Counted from the stretch's first letter, positions 33,601 to 41,561 are shown. The stretch: DNA of 64,000 nt from JALHVH01 sp964585685 (GCA_964585685.1 CAZPEP010000005.1:28860-92859); one strand, 5' to 3'. Notes: generated from the letters alone by a model not told the origin. A program made the numbers and translations.

Positions 33601-34327
33601 CGTTGTGGGCGGCGGCCGCTTCGGCCTGGGTCCGGACGAGATGGATGTCCTTGCGGAGATAGTGAAATGAAGTCAGCTCGCGGATGCGCTCGCGGAGACG
33701 GCGGTAGCGGTTGGCGGCCGAGGCCTGGCGCTGGAGGGAGTTCTTGGCCTTCTCGACCTCGGAGATGATGTCCTCGAGGCGGGTCATGTTCTGCTCGCTC
33801 GTCTCGATCTTGTTCTGGGCCTGGCGCTTCCTGTCCTTGTAGTAGGCCGTGCCGGCGGCCTCCTCGAGGAGGGCCCGCTTCTCGAGCGGCTTGGAGGTGA
33901 CGAACGTGCCGATGGCGCCTTGCTCGATGACGAAGTACTCGGCCTCGCCGATGGAGTGCTTCCAGAGCTCCTCCTGGATGTCGCGGAGGCGGACGCCCTT
34001 GCCGTCGAGGCGATACTCGCTCTCGCCCGAGCGGAAGGCACGGTGGGAGACGGTCATCTCGCCATCCTCGCCGCCGAGGGAGAGGACGACGTCGGCCATG
34101 CTGACGGGCGGGCGCTTGGTGTTGCCGTTGAAGATGATGTCGTCGGTCCGGTCGCCGCGAACGGTCCTCTGGCGGTGGCCCCCGAGGACCCAGAGGAGCG
34201 CGTCGACGAGGTTGCTCTTGCCCGTGCCGTTGGGGCCGACGATGGCCGTTATGCCGGGGTGGAAGACGATCTTGGTCCGGTCGACGAACGACTTGAATCC
34301 CTGCAGTTCGAGCTTCTTGATGATCAT
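30632..34327 (-). CDS. smc: Chromosome partition protein SMC
   Basis: A 1231-residue SMC ATPase. The N-terminal head has IVGPNGTGKSNLVDALLWVLGG (Walker A at about 32-39). Two long coiled coils flank a hinge around residues 500-650. The C-terminal head has LLSGGEKSLTSMAFMFALF (ABC signature) and PFCFLDEVDAALDD (Walker B). SMC with ScpA/B compacts and segregates DNA by loop extrusion. An acidic, Ala/Glu/Pro-rich insertion (EEILPEDEEGAEETQSI onward, about 955-1005) interrupts the second coiled coil and is atypical. It is a little longer than the usual 1170-1200. The radical SAM gene is coupled downstream. Confidence 0.96.
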   Translation of the reverse strand: MIIKKLELQGFKSFVDRTKIVFHPGITAIVGPNGTGKSNLVDALLWVLGGHRQRTVRGDRTDDIIFNGNTKRPPVSMADVVLSLGGEDGEMTVSHRAFRSGESEYRLDGKGVRLRDIQEELWKHSIGEAEYFVIEQGAIGTFVTSKPLEKRALLEEAAGTAYYKDRKRQAQNKIETSEQNMTRLEDIISEVEKAKNSLQRQASAANRYRRLRERIRELTSFHYLRKDIHLVRTQAEAAAAHNVCLEKEHEVMSRIKAEEHDLAGVRKSLWDLEKALKESQERVYAVKSQVARLEAEIERETKRAEFLEESRRKAEASREELRAEMLALELESVQARSGLEGMTADLEGRRSEVEASAVLVRVAKERTAAHAADIQALRDEHLRAFQELTEKRNDAVKVEKELELVLRQEEKLRSQASGQAALLAETEAALAGFESEIASREGARIEKERSIASLQSDLASARAAADEFRGRIAALKESRDAAVYQLQALRTVDAKERAGVAAEDIPGSFGLLADLVRTSAEDAPLFDVFWKDEARARVILPEEFLKALRPGLKGSYLLVPGRIRSAVPPEVLGDTEVIGLLKGRVRTDDRFRNHLDRLDEAVIVREAAAAVRLWLRFPGLNFITPSGDLLLASGLLRLGAKGDGMIALAQEIHGLEERAAGLEDEIVPPSAALEAKEAECRSLETALERERASLLEEEHSLQDRLRERKFGRVEMEKASISAEIIARELAVLAGEKESMTGNLEALRAAATAAEEDERALNERVEAARRELVAVREKDGENERRHFGLKSECDLLAEKMNGLNLQIQGLARRKETTEAKIAAFEEEIREDESGKEKLGEYIRELSAKTKALEEESDAGEKSLEKTETSLRGIRKRQNELEALLQAAREEEEAAKDARVKAEIRKAEIDRDLVNLEETCWQDLKKTLAELRTESEAAAAVPGAAQAAELEEEILPEDEEGAEETQSIATGAPDAEAASLEPAAEGQAPAAEPVKLRRAPRKLRPVAELSDEDVEKELEESRDALLRYKAVNLMAEEEYLEQKKRFDFLSEQRKDLRDSIDATGEAIRKIDEESKNKFLKALEEVNTNFSEIFALVFKGGHAEVKLLDPDNALESGVEIVAQPPGKRVQNLALLSGGEKSLTSMAFMFALFRYRPSPFCFLDEVDAALDDVNLGRFLDLMKAIKHQTQFIIITHNYKTMEVADYIYGTTMEEPNITKIYSVKMERKEELKADA

Positions 34328-34390
34328 ATCGTGTATTCTCGCTTGGACGGGGAATTTCGCGGCGGCGCCCCCGGGTTTCCCGTCTGTTCC

Positions 34391-34535
34391 CGGGCTTAAG
34401 CCTGAGGCTACATCATAGTTAAATTGCCCGTTTTTGGGAAGGGGGCCGAGGGGGCAGATTATTGTTTCCGGTCATTGCGAGGAGCCCGGCGACGAAGCAA
34501 TCTGGGGCAAGATTGCTTCGCTTCACTCGCAATGA
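34391..34535. repeat. Two dispersed repeats between smc and pilZ
   Basis: CGGGCTTAAGCCTGAGGCTA (34391-34410) is a diverged member of the CAGGCT/AGCCTG family. At 34473-34531, CATTGCGAGGAGCC through GATTGCTTCGC and CACTCGCAATG forms an imperfect inverted repeat of the GATTGCTTCG type that is common as dispersed repeats in other bacteria. A further inverted pair, ATTGTGAG/CTCACAAT (34575-34597), sits just ahead of the PilZ start and could be an operator. Confidence 0.6.
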
Positions 34536-34602
34536 TGCGCTGGCCTTGCGATCTGATCCCTCCCGGCTTGACAATTGTGAGCTGACCCCTCACAATCCCA
34601 TT

Positions 34603-34962
34603 ATGGAGAACGATCAGCGCAAGTTCCTTCGGTTCGAGTGTATGCTCCCTGCCGAGATCATAAAGATCGAGGAGCGGGATGGCCTGACCGAGAAGGCCCG
34701 GATCGACGATTTTTCAAGGGGCGGATTAAAGCTCGTCCTCAACCTGGACTTCAATTTCGTCCCCGGCGCGAAGATCGAGCTTAAGTGTTCCCTGCCCGAC
34801 AAGGCCGATACGGCCCCGGCCAAGGCCGAGGTCATCTGGAGCAAGAACGAAGGCGGTACTTGGTCCCTCGGCCTGAAGATCCTGGACATGGCCCCCGAGG
34901 CCCTCTCCGAGATCCTCGATTCCTGCTACACGCATTGGCAGGAAAAGAAGCTCAAGGGCTAA
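34603..34962 (+). CDS. PilZ-domain protein
   Basis: A 119-residue single-domain protein. The PilZ hallmarks are present: RKFLRFE near residue 6 (the RxxxR c-di-GMP arginine region, here RKFLR) and ARIDDFSRGGLKLVL (D/NxSxxG) at about 32-46. The strands IELKCSLPD and AEVIWSKNEGGTWSLGLKIL follow. It is predicted to bind cyclic di-GMP and relay it to a partner protein. A longer in-frame extension to 34462 lies within the repeat and is rejected. It stands alone directly ahead of the tRNA-Thr gene; no partner gene is evident. Confidence 0.88.
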   Translation: MENDQRKFLRFECMLPAEIIKIEERDGLTEKARIDDFSRGGLKLVLNLDFNFVPGAKIELKCSLPDKADTAPAKAEVIWSKNEGGTWSLGLKILDMAPEALSEILDSCYTHWQEKKLKG

Positions 34963-34973
34963 CCCCTCCGTGC

Positions 34974-35002
34974 TGGACAGCTGCCCGCGTCTCGGCTATA
35001 AT
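34974..35002 (+). promoter_or_regulatory. tRNA-Thr promoter
   Basis: TGGACA at 34974-34979, a 17-base spacer and a perfect TATAAT at 34997-35002, 14 bases ahead of the tRNA 5' end. This is an ideal layout for transcription of the intact tRNA gene. Confidence 0.75.
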
Positions 35003-35015
35003 CTTCCTCCTTCGG

Positions 35016-35088
35016 GCCAGCGTAGCTCAGTCGGTAGAGCGGCTGATTCGTAATCAGCAGGTCGGAGGTTCGATCCCTCTCGCTGGCT
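35016..35088 (+). tRNA. tRNA-Thr (anticodon CGT)
   Basis: A 73-base cloverleaf: acceptor GCCAGCG pairs with CGCTGGC, discriminator T, D arm GCTC..GAGC, anticodon arm GCTGA-TTCGTAA-TCAGC with anticodon CGT, five-base variable loop, and T arm GGAGG-TTCGATC-CCTCT. No CCA is encoded here, although most of the partial copies downstream do carry CCA. The bases from 35045 to the 3' end are the target of repeated integration and reappear many times up to 63.8 kb. Confidence 0.97.
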
Positions 35089-35089
35089 C
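35045..35089 (+). other. attL (3' half of tRNA-Thr)
   Basis: The 45 bases from the anticodon stem through the tRNA end plus one C are identical to 46503-46547. The identity starts at the anticodon stem-loop, a usual crossover place for tyrosine integrases. The element restores an intact tRNA. Confidence 0.9.
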
Positions 35090-35272
35090 TCCCATATTCC
35101 CCCCATATAGCCCTCCGGAATCAATCATTTAGGCCGGAGGCGTGTCCGCGTTGTCGTTCCCGTCAACTCCATCGGATTCCGCTATTTTCCAGTATCTTTT
35201 GGCAAAAATTTGGTCATCGGAATTCGCTTGCTCTTTTCGGACTACGCGATAAGATATAAACAGGATCATAAT

Positions 35273-35596
35273 ATGCCTTGGGCTTTGTTGAAGTGTGAGG
35301 ATTGCGGCAGGTTTTATCGGCATTACCCGGTCGGGGAAGTGGAGCGATGGATAAATAAGGGGATGAACCCCAGCCTCCGTAGTGACAAGGCCCACTTTGC
35401 CAGGCAGGTCAAGAAACTGGAAGCACTGTGTCCTTACTGCCGGGAAGCGCTGAACGGGATGCCCTACTTTCCCTCTCGGACCAAGTGCCGTATCTGCAAT
35501 AGAGACGCCGGGCGAGATAAGCACGGGAATTGCAGGTTTTGCGGGGGGCCCTTGGGCGTCCTTGTGAGCAAGACGTTTTCCCGCCGGAAACGCTAA
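35273..35596 (+). CDS. Four-CxxC zinc-ribbon-like small protein
   Basis: A 107-residue protein from the ATG at 35273; a 21-residue upstream extension lacks conserved features. It has four CxxC knuckles: CEDC, CPYC, CRIC and CRFC, enough for two structural zinc sites. The ending is basic (SKTFSRRKR). The family is not recognised. It is the first gene inside the element, just right of attL, where small regulatory or packaging proteins are common. DNA or RNA binding is likely from the zinc knuckles and net charge, but this is inference. Confidence 0.6.
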   Translation: MPWALLKCEDCGRFYRHYPVGEVERWINKGMNPSLRSDKAHFARQVKKLEALCPYCREALNGMPYFPSRTKCRICNRDAGRDKHGNCRFCGGPLGVLVSKTFSRRKR

Positions 35597-35779
35597 AAAG
35601 GGAAAATTGCCTCGGTGGACCCTAAAAATAAATTAAAATAATTTCTAATGTCCACAACCCTTTAAACAACAATAACTTACGCCCATCCGTCGGAAAGCAT
35701 AGCGATCGGACGACGTGCTCAAAACCCCAGAAAACAGGTCTTTTTTCACCATATTCTTACTATAGTGAAGGCGGTAAAA

Positions 35780-36112
35780 ATGACGAAGAAAGAAAGAGCG
35801 GACCAGGCAGTTCAAGACGTACTGAACTCGCCTCTTATACGGCATATCATTGCCAGCCTCAACCCTGACATGGCCGGCCTTCGGAGAGCGATAAGGGCCA
35901 CCCTTGGGGAGGTCGCAGAGGCCGCCAGGGAGGAGTTTCATGACGAATGGGAGGAGGCCGCGCGCGGCTCCCTGACCGAGAAGGTCGCATTGGCAAACGC
36001 ACTCAATGTGCCGTTCAAGAAACTGTGGCCTCAAACCTATGATCAAGTCTCGGAGATGTTAGCTACCACGGGTATGCGTTCGAAGCCCAAGACGAAAAAA
36101 GCAAAAGGCTAA
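35780..36112 (+). CDS. Hypothetical small helical protein of the element
   Basis: A 110-residue protein from ATG 35780; a GTG 15 bases upstream is an alternative. It is charged and mostly helical by composition. It has a basic start (MTKKERADQAVQDVL), a central ATLGEVAEAAREEFHDEWEEAARGS acidic helix and a Lys-rich tail (RSKPKTKKAKG). No domain is recognised. It is preceded by about 180 bases without a gene. Confidence 0.5.
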   Translation: MTKKERADQAVQDVLNSPLIRHIIASLNPDMAGLRRAIRATLGEVAEAAREEFHDEWEEAARGSLTEKVALANALNVPFKKLWPQTYDQVSEMLATTGMRSKPKTKKAKG

Positions 36113-36255
36113 CTGACTGCCCACTTCCGATGCGGCTTCTTAGATGCAGGGAAGCCGTAGGCGGCCCACCGACCGGACGCGACATCTAGTCTCAACGCGC
36201 CGCGGAAAACGCTAGGGCTCAGGCCCGGCGAAACCGAGACCCACAGGAGACTCTT

Positions 36256-36438
36256 ATGTCTCTCAAACCCAAGGCCCCTGTCTTGACCTTCGCTGATGAC
36301 ATGGTCGCGCGGGACTTCTATCGCCGACTGAGGGAGAGGCTTACGGTCGCCGAGAAAACCCACCTTCTCGGAGGCGAGCCCGACCCCCTGACCTATCGCC
36401 TGAGGCTCCTTTCCCTAGCAGAAAAGCACGGCATATGA
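36256..36438 (+). CDS. Small hypothetical protein (60 aa)
   Basis: A 60-residue protein with AGGAG seven bases ahead of its ATG. Its stop overlaps the next start (ATGA), so it is coupled to the HTH gene. The sequence (MSLKPKAPVLTFADDMVARDF, then YRRLRERLTVAEKTHLLGG) has no recognised domain. It is probably a short accessory protein of the replication cluster that follows. Confidence 0.55.
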   Translation: MSLKPKAPVLTFADDMVARDFYRRLRERLTVAEKTHLLGGEPDPLTYRLRLLSLAEKHGI

Positions 36439-36632
36439 ACATCGAGGAGCGTCATTTTGTGCGCCCGCAGGAGTTTGCGGGCCTTTATGGCCTGTCGGCA
36501 AAGCACGTCTATGATCTCTTGAGTCGGCGACTACTGCCGGCAACGAAGCGGAAGGGTTGCGGCTGGCTGATCGATCGCATCCGATTTGAGAAAGAGCTCG
36601 AGGATTCCATTGGAAAGCGTTACCCAAGCTGA
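36435..36632 (+). CDS. Helix-turn-helix DNA-binding protein (excisionase-like)
   Basis: A 65-residue protein with a MerR/Xis-type winged-helix signature: VRPQEFAGLYGLSAKHVYDLLSRRLLPATKRKGCGWLIDRIRFEKEL. This is the HTH_17 layout: recognition helix, a basic wing, then a final helix. It is coupled by ATGA to the preceding small gene and overlaps the helicase start. It could be a replication initiator cofactor, repressor or directionality factor; the position beside the helicase favours the first two. A second HTH gene of similar type lies at 44634 next to the integrase. Confidence 0.7.
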   Translation: MNIEERHFVRPQEFAGLYGLSAKHVYDLLSRRLLPATKRKGCGWLIDRIRFEKELEDSIGKRYPS

Positions 36633-38091
36633 GGGCGTTCTTGCCGGGCTCCTGATTGATCTCCCCCGGCTCGAGCAATACGAACTTGCGGACTCCATGT
36701 TCGAGGGGCGTGCCCGCCGCGTCTTCCAGAGTTTATCAAGCCTCTGGGAGGAACGCAGGGTTGAAAAGCTCGGGCCTGCCGATATCGTGGAGCTCAGCGA
36801 AAAGGCCGGGGGCGACGGCATCCTGGCCTATATCACCGAACTGATCGGACCCTGGGCGCCCGTCAACGAGGCTCTGTTCCGTGATGTTTATACCCGCTTT
36901 CGGGCCCGACAGATCAAAGGCCGCCTTCTACGGAAGGTTGAGGCCTTAGCCAAGCTCCCGTCGGGTATCGAGCTCGATATTGACGAGATCCGAGCGGATA
37001 TCGACGAACTGGACCGGATCTCCGAGGCAACGGGTTCCCGTCTAGCGGAGCGGGCCTCGGGCGATGTCAAGGTTCGCGCCATCCCCTGGCTTTTCCCGGG
37101 CGTGCTGGCAACCCACATGGCGACCGGTATCACGGGCGACGCCGGAAACGGCAAGACGCTTGTCGCCGTCGATATGTCCGCAAGGGTCACCGTCGGCAAG
37201 GCCTTCCCTCTCTACGGCAAGCCCGGAGCGCCTGTTAAAGGGCACGTCTTTTATGTCACGTCCGAGGGCGTTCCTGAAATGATCCTGGTCCCGCGGCTCA
37301 TTGCCGCCGGCGCGGACCTCTCCAAGATCACGATCATCGAGGGGATGTATCTTCGCAAGGGCGAGTTCTCGATGTTCGATGTCACCCAGCACCTTCCGAA
37401 GCTGGAGAAGCGGGCGCGAGACTTCCCGGACCTCAAGCTGATCGTGCTCGATCCCATCGCCTCTTTCCTTCCCGAGCGGATAAATCCCAACCAGGCAAAC
37501 AGCGTCCGCCAGGCGATGGATAGGGTCTCCAATTTGGCCTACAAGCTCGGCATTGCAGCCGTGACCGTCATGCACTTCGCTAAGGCCTCGGCGGGCGTCA
37601 AGGCCATCCACAGGACGGCCGGAAGCGGCCAATTCGAGGCGGCCCTGAAGATGTCCTGGTCCGTGATAAGGCGCGAGGGAGACGCCCGGAACGCTCGCCT
37701 CTTGGTGCCGCAAAAATCGAATATTACGGGCGGCTATAAGAGCCTGTCCTTTGGTATTCATCAGGTCGAGTTCCCCGCCCCCGACAACCCAGAAGAGGTC
37801 ATCACCACGGCCAAGATCGAATATGGCGATCTCGTCGATGAGGATCCCGAGACGCTGATAAGCCCGTCCCAGGAAAGCGATAACCACGTTGCCAAGGCAA
37901 CAGAATTCCTCTCCAAGAAGCTCAAAGAGGGGACGACGCTCTACGCGGCCCGCCTGATTGACGAGGCCGAAGACCAGGGCATCCCCAAATGGGCCCTCTA
38001 TAAGGCTAAGGACCGAATAGGCATCGAGCACGACAAGGAAGGCCACTTCCAAGGCCGGACGTTTTGGTATCTACCCAAGCGGAAAGACTGA
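36610..38091 (+). CDS. RepA/DnaB-like helicase (AAA_25, RecA fold)
   Basis: About 493 residues. A TTG at 36610 with GAGG six bases upstream is preferred; another TTG lies at 36586. The N-terminus (ESVTQAEGVLAGLLIDLPR and following) resembles the DnaB N-terminal domain that contacts primase. The RecA-like motor has TGDAGNGKTLVAVDM (Walker A) at about 178-192 and LKLIVLDPIASFLP (Walker B), as in RepA-type hexameric helicases of plasmids and mobile elements. The C-terminus is a small winged-helix-like region. It probably unwinds DNA for replication of the excised element, perhaps loading at the repeat array just downstream. Confidence 0.82.
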   Translation: MESVTQAEGVLAGLLIDLPRLEQYELADSMFEGRARRVFQSLSSLWEERRVEKLGPADIVELSEKAGGDGILAYITELIGPWAPVNEALFRDVYTRFRARQIKGRLLRKVEALAKLPSGIELDIDEIRADIDELDRISEATGSRLAERASGDVKVRAIPWLFPGVLATHMATGITGDAGNGKTLVAVDMSARVTVGKAFPLYGKPGAPVKGHVFYVTSEGVPEMILVPRLIAAGADLSKITIIEGMYLRKGEFSMFDVTQHLPKLEKRARDFPDLKLIVLDPIASFLPERINPNQANSVRQAMDRVSNLAYKLGIAAVTVMHFAKASAGVKAIHRTAGSGQFEAALKMSWSVIRREGDARNARLLVPQKSNITGGYKSLSFGIHQVEFPAPDNPEEVITTAKIEYGDLVDEDPETLISPSQESDNHVAKATEFLSKKLKEGTTLYAARLIDEAEDQGIPKWALYKAKDRIGIEHDKEGHFQGRTFWYLPKRKD

Positions 38092-38114
38092 TGCTCCCTA
38101 AAGCCTATATATCA

Positions 38115-38176
38115 AAACATAGGTAAACATAGGTAAACATAGGCTTCCCTATCTTCTCCTATGTTCGCCTATGTTT
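38115..38176 (+). repeat. Iteron-like direct and inverted 10-bp repeats
   Basis: AAACATAGG occurs three times at exact 10-base spacing (38115, 38125, 38135). It is followed by the inverse CCTATGTT at 38158 and CCTATGTTT at 38168, again 10 apart. The array lies 24 bases past the helicase stop, in the largest gap of the element. Helically phased repeats with dyad symmetry beside a helicase gene suit a replication origin or an operator. Confidence 0.75.
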
Positions 38177-38372
38177 GCACTTTTATAGGCTCAGAAGATA
38201 GCGGGAGGACGGCGACAGGCGCCTGCCCATTAAGCCTCATCGTCCCCCCAAGAAGCGGGGGCGACCATCTAACTGCCAATCGCATGATTATCAGGCGGGA
38301 AGGCTTAAATAATGACCAAAACTTTGCCATTCCAAGCCTTAGAGAAGCCCGTCAAAAGGAGCCCAAAACCTC

Positions 38373-39002
38373 ATGGATAATGCATCTAAGCGCAAGAAAA
38401 AGCGAAGGATAGGGCGCCCGCCCATGCATGGAGCCTTCGCCCTGGTCTATCGGGACGAGATAGTAAGGCAATTTCCCGAGCTGACCAGGTACACCAGGGA
38501 CGTTTATGACGGGCTCATGGAGGATCTGGCGCCAGAAGGCAAGGACACCCTGCCCGTTGCTAAGCGGATCATTCTGGACAGGTTGCTCTCCAAGCTCCTA
38601 ACAGCGGGTCTTCTGGACATCTACTTGGGCCAGCACGGGATTCTACAGCGGGGGGCGCTCGAAAGGAAGGTCCTCGAATGCGAGCCTGCCGTCAATACCT
38701 GGCTGGCCGTCAATCATGCAATCCTGAGGGATCTTCAGGCTCTGGGCCTAGAGAGAAAGGAACTCGAGCCGTTGGATCTCAACCCGCTCGAGATAGCGGC
38801 GGAGATCGACGCTAGGAAGATAGCCAATGGGGCATGCGAGGTAGGGAAAATCGATCCTGGGGCATCCCAGGGGCATAAAACAGGCATTCAGGAGGCTAAT
38901 GATGAAAGCAATCACGATCAAACTGGACAGGCGGAGGCGGCTGCGCCTGACGCCAACATCGATCAAGCTGGCGGAGAAGACGATGGGGAAGTCAATTGTT
39001 GA
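38373..39002 (+). CDS. Hypothetical protein, basic N-terminus, position of a packaging or connector gene
   Basis: A 209-residue protein. It opens with a very basic patch (SKRKKKRRIGRPP) resembling an AT-hook-like GRP segment, then a helical domain up to about residue 150. It ends in a disordered Asn/Gln/Asp-rich tail (ANDESNHDQTGQAEAAAPDA). It lies between the repeat array and the tape-measure gene. A small terminase subunit would fit the basic patch and position, but no family match is visible. The last 104 bases overlap the next gene in another frame, so the tail may not be conserved. Confidence 0.5.
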   Translation: MDNASKRKKKRRIGRPPMHGAFALVYRDEIVRQFPELTRYTRDVYDGLMEDLAPEGKDTLPVAKRIILDRLLSKLLTAGLLDIYLGQHGILQRGALERKVLECEPAVNTWLAVNHAILRDLQALGLERKELEPLDLNPLEIAAEIDARKIANGACEVGKIDPGASQGHKTGIQEANDESNHDQTGQAEAAAPDANIDQAGGEDDGEVNC

Positions 39003-39240
39003 AATAGGCGACCATATACAGGTGTTGTCCCCCTCGATAGAGCTGGTATCAACGGTGCTCTGGCTTCTCTTGATCGATGAGGACCCCGCGCTGACCATTC
39101 AGGGCACGGGCCAGATCCTCAAGGACTATCTCTCGGGCGCCGGCTTCTTAAAGCTGGCATGGAGGACCTGGCGGCTAAAGCGGGCATTCGGTAAATATGG
39201 ACGGGCGCTCAAAGAGTTTGCCCGTGAGTTTGGAGGTTAA
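38899..39240 (+). CDS. Hypothetical protein ahead of the tape-measure gene
   Basis: 113 residues with GGAGG ahead of a double ATG (38899 or 38902). Basic start (MMKAITIKLDRRRRLRLTPT), then IEIGDHIQVL-like and hydrophobic LVSTVLWLLLIDEDPALTIQ segments, and a helical end. It terminates one base before the tape-measure start. In tailed phages this slot often holds a tail-assembly chaperone, and size and position fit, but no sequence evidence proves it. Confidence 0.5.
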   Translation: MMKAITIKLDRRRRLRLTPTSIKLAEKTMGKSIVEIGDHIQVLSPSIELVSTVLWLLLIDEDPALTIQGTGQILKDYLSGAGFLKLAWRTWRLKRAFGKYGRALKEFAREFGG

Positions 39241-39241
39241 T

Positions 39242-41560
39242 ATGCCATTCAATGCGGGTAGTCTAGTCGCAACGCTGGAATTAAACACCAAGGGCTGGAC
39301 GGAGAAGATCCAGGCGGTCCAGAAGGACAAACAAGCGCTTCTGACCTCCGCCGCCAATATCGGCAAGGGGTTCCAGGACATGGGCCTCAAGATGACGGCA
39401 GCCGGCGGCGCGCTCGTCTTGGGTCTCGGCGCGATGATAAAGAAGACAGCCAACGCCGGGGACGCATTTTGGGACCTGAGCCAGAAGACGGGGATCTCGG
39501 TTGAAACGCTGTCCTCGTTCAAGCTGGCGGCGGATACCTCGGGAACCTCTATCGACGGCTTTGCGGTGGGGATGCGGGGATTGTCCAGGGCCGTCGGCGA
39601 TGCCAAGACAGGCACGGGTGACGCAAAGAAAGCGTTCGATGCCCTGGGCGTGTCATTCGTGGATGCTGACGGGAAGGCGCGTCCGCTCGATCAGCTCTTC
39701 CTTGATCTCGCCGGGAAGTTCTCCGGCATGGAGGACGGGGCGACGAAGACCGACCTGGCCATGAAACTGTTCGGGCGGTCCGGGGTGGAGCTCATCCCCA
39801 TGCTCAACCTCGGAAAGCAGGGGCTCAAGGACTTGACCGACCGGGCCAAGGAGCTCGGCATCACGTTCAACACCGAGGCCGCGAAGAAATGCGACGAGTT
39901 CAATGACAGCCTGGATATTCTCAGGGCTTCGGTCGGGGCGTCGTTCCGGGGGATCGCGCTGGAGTTGATCCCGACCCTTCAGGACCTTGCTACAAAGGTC
40001 GCGTCGGCGATCGGCAAGGTCATCGAATGGACCAATGCACATCCCGCCTTGACGGAGGCCATCGGCAAGCTCGCCCTGGGCCTGGCCGGCATCGGGACGA
40101 TCCTCGCGGTTTCGGGGCCGGTTCTCATGGGAATCGGGGCGCTGATGACCAACATTGGGGCGATCAAGCTCTTGGCCTTGAAATCCATTGTGTTCACGTT
40201 CGCCCTGGCCGGTACGGCGATCGTCGCGATGGGCGTCGTAAAAATGATTGACGATTTCAAGCGGCTCCGGCTCGAAGGGGAGACGACGGCGGAGGCGCTC
40301 AGGACGATGTTCCTGAATTTCAATCCGTTCAAGAGCCTCTCCCGTGACAAGATCAGCGAGACGGTCCTGGCGATGGATGAAGCGCGGAGCTCCTCCATCA
40401 ACCTGACGGGCGCAGTCAGCCTGCTCGATATCGCGTTTAATGCCATCAAGGGAGCCATCGAGGACGGGGCGGTCAAGCCTGCGAAGACCCTGGCCAGCAC
40501 CGTCACGGACGTTCTGATCCCCGCGGTGGACAATGCCAAGCTCGCCCTCGCCAGCATGGTGCAGACGATCGCCCTCGAGGTCACGCCGAAGACCGCGGGG
40601 CTTGAGGCGCTCATCAAGGACTTCACCCCGGCGCTCCAGGGCGTCGATTGGCAGGCACTTCCCGAAGGCGCGAAGCCGGCCCTGGATCAGGTTGGGATTG
40701 CCGTCGAGACGATGAGAGAGAGGATCGCGGACAATTTCGCGGGATTATTCCTTGATATCAAATCGGGATTCGTCGATACGTTCACCCGTTCCGTCGATGA
40801 GGGATGGGGCTTCTCGCGTTTTATGGATGAGATATTTAAGACGATCCGGACCTCTCTGATCAGAACGATCGGCGAGATGCTCGCTGACTGGATGTTCGGA
40901 TTCATCGATAAGATCAAGGCCTCGGCAACATCTGCCGGGAAGACGATCGCCGAAAGCATCGGAGGCGCGACCGGGGGCATCGGGAAGGCGGCCGGGTCGA
41001 TGGCCGGCTCCTTCCTTTCGGCGGCGGGATCTATCGCCAGCATCGTCACCGCCGTCGCCTCGGTCGTCTCCCTGCTCAAGAGCCCTCCCACGGGCGCGGG
41101 CGACGGCATGGGCCGCGTCGTCGAGCGACAGGACCAGCAGACCTCGCTCCTCACGCGCATATTTGAGGACATCAACGGAAATCTCAAGCCGACGCTCTGG
41201 TCGATCTCCAGCAAGAGCGATACCCAGATCAAGCGTCTGGATACGGCCAACGCCTGGCTCAAGTCGATGGATGCGGCGCTCAAGGGAATGAAGGGCGCGG
41301 CAAGCGGGGCCGTCTCGACGCAGACAGAAATGATGGTGGTCCACGGCACGCGGAGCGATCCCGAGTACATCATGCGAGCCTCTCAGCTCAACGCGGGCAT
41401 CATGCCCAAGGCGACCAGCGGCGGCGGGCGACAGGCGCCCGTCGTCGTCAATATCAAGCCCGTGGTCATTGAAAAACGGGACCGCTATATCATCGAGTTT
41501 GTTCAGGACAGCCTGAATCACGGCACGCTGAGGATCCCCGCCTCGGCGGTAGGCGGGTGA
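39242..41560 (+). CDS. Phage tail tape-measure protein
   Basis: A 772-residue protein from the ATG at 39242 (GGAGG six bases before); a longer start overlaps the previous gene. The N-terminus has coiled-coil character (ELNTKGWTEKIQAVQKDKQALL). The TP901-like core reads ISVETLSSFKLAADTSGTSIDGF and following. Two long hydrophobic Gly/Ala-rich regions follow at about 275-340 and 570-620, as expected for proteins that span the tail tube and enter the membrane. Tape measures set tail length, and 772 residues predicts a tail of roughly 110-120 nm by the usual 0.15 nm per residue. It is the only clear tail gene here. Confidence 0.85.
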   Translation: MPFNAGSLVATLELNTKGWTEKIQAVQKDKQALLTSAANIGKGFQDMGLKMTAAGGALVLGLGAMIKKTANAGDAFWDLSQKTGISVETLSSFKLAADTSGTSIDGFAVGMRGLSRAVGDAKTGTGDAKKAFDALGVSFVDADGKARPLDQLFLDLAGKFSGMEDGATKTDLAMKLFGRSGVELIPMLNLGKQGLKDLTDRAKELGITFNTEAAKKCDEFNDSLDILRASVGASFRGIALELIPTLQDLATKVASAIGKVIEWTNAHPALTEAIGKLALGLAGIGTILAVSGPVLMGIGALMTNIGAIKLLALKSIVFTFALAGTAIVAMGVVKMIDDFKRLRLEGETTAEALRTMFLNFNPFKSLSRDKISETVLAMDEARSSSINLTGAVSLLDIAFNAIKGAIEDGAVKPAKTLASTVTDVLIPAVDNAKLALASMVQTIALEVTPKTAGLEALIKDFTPALQGVDWQALPEGAKPALDQVGIAVETMRERIADNFAGLFLDIKSGFVDTFTRSVDEGWGFSRFMDEIFKTIRTSLIRTIGEMLADWMFGFIDKIKASATSAGKTIAESIGGATGGIGKAAGSMAGSFLSAAGSIASIVTAVASVVSLLKSPPTGAGDGMGRVVERQDQQTSLLTRIFEDINGNLKPTLWSISSKSDTQIKRLDTANAWLKSMDAALKGMKGAASGAVSTQTEMMVVHGTRSDPEYIMRASQLNAGIMPKATSGGGRQAPVVVNIKPVVIEKRDRYIIEFVQDSLNHGTLRIPASAVGG

Positions 41561-41561
41561 C

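Noticed and set aside
38161..38412. 83-codon frame starting in the iteron array
   Set aside because: It starts inside the repeat array, has no ribosome site and overlaps the better-supported gene at 38373.
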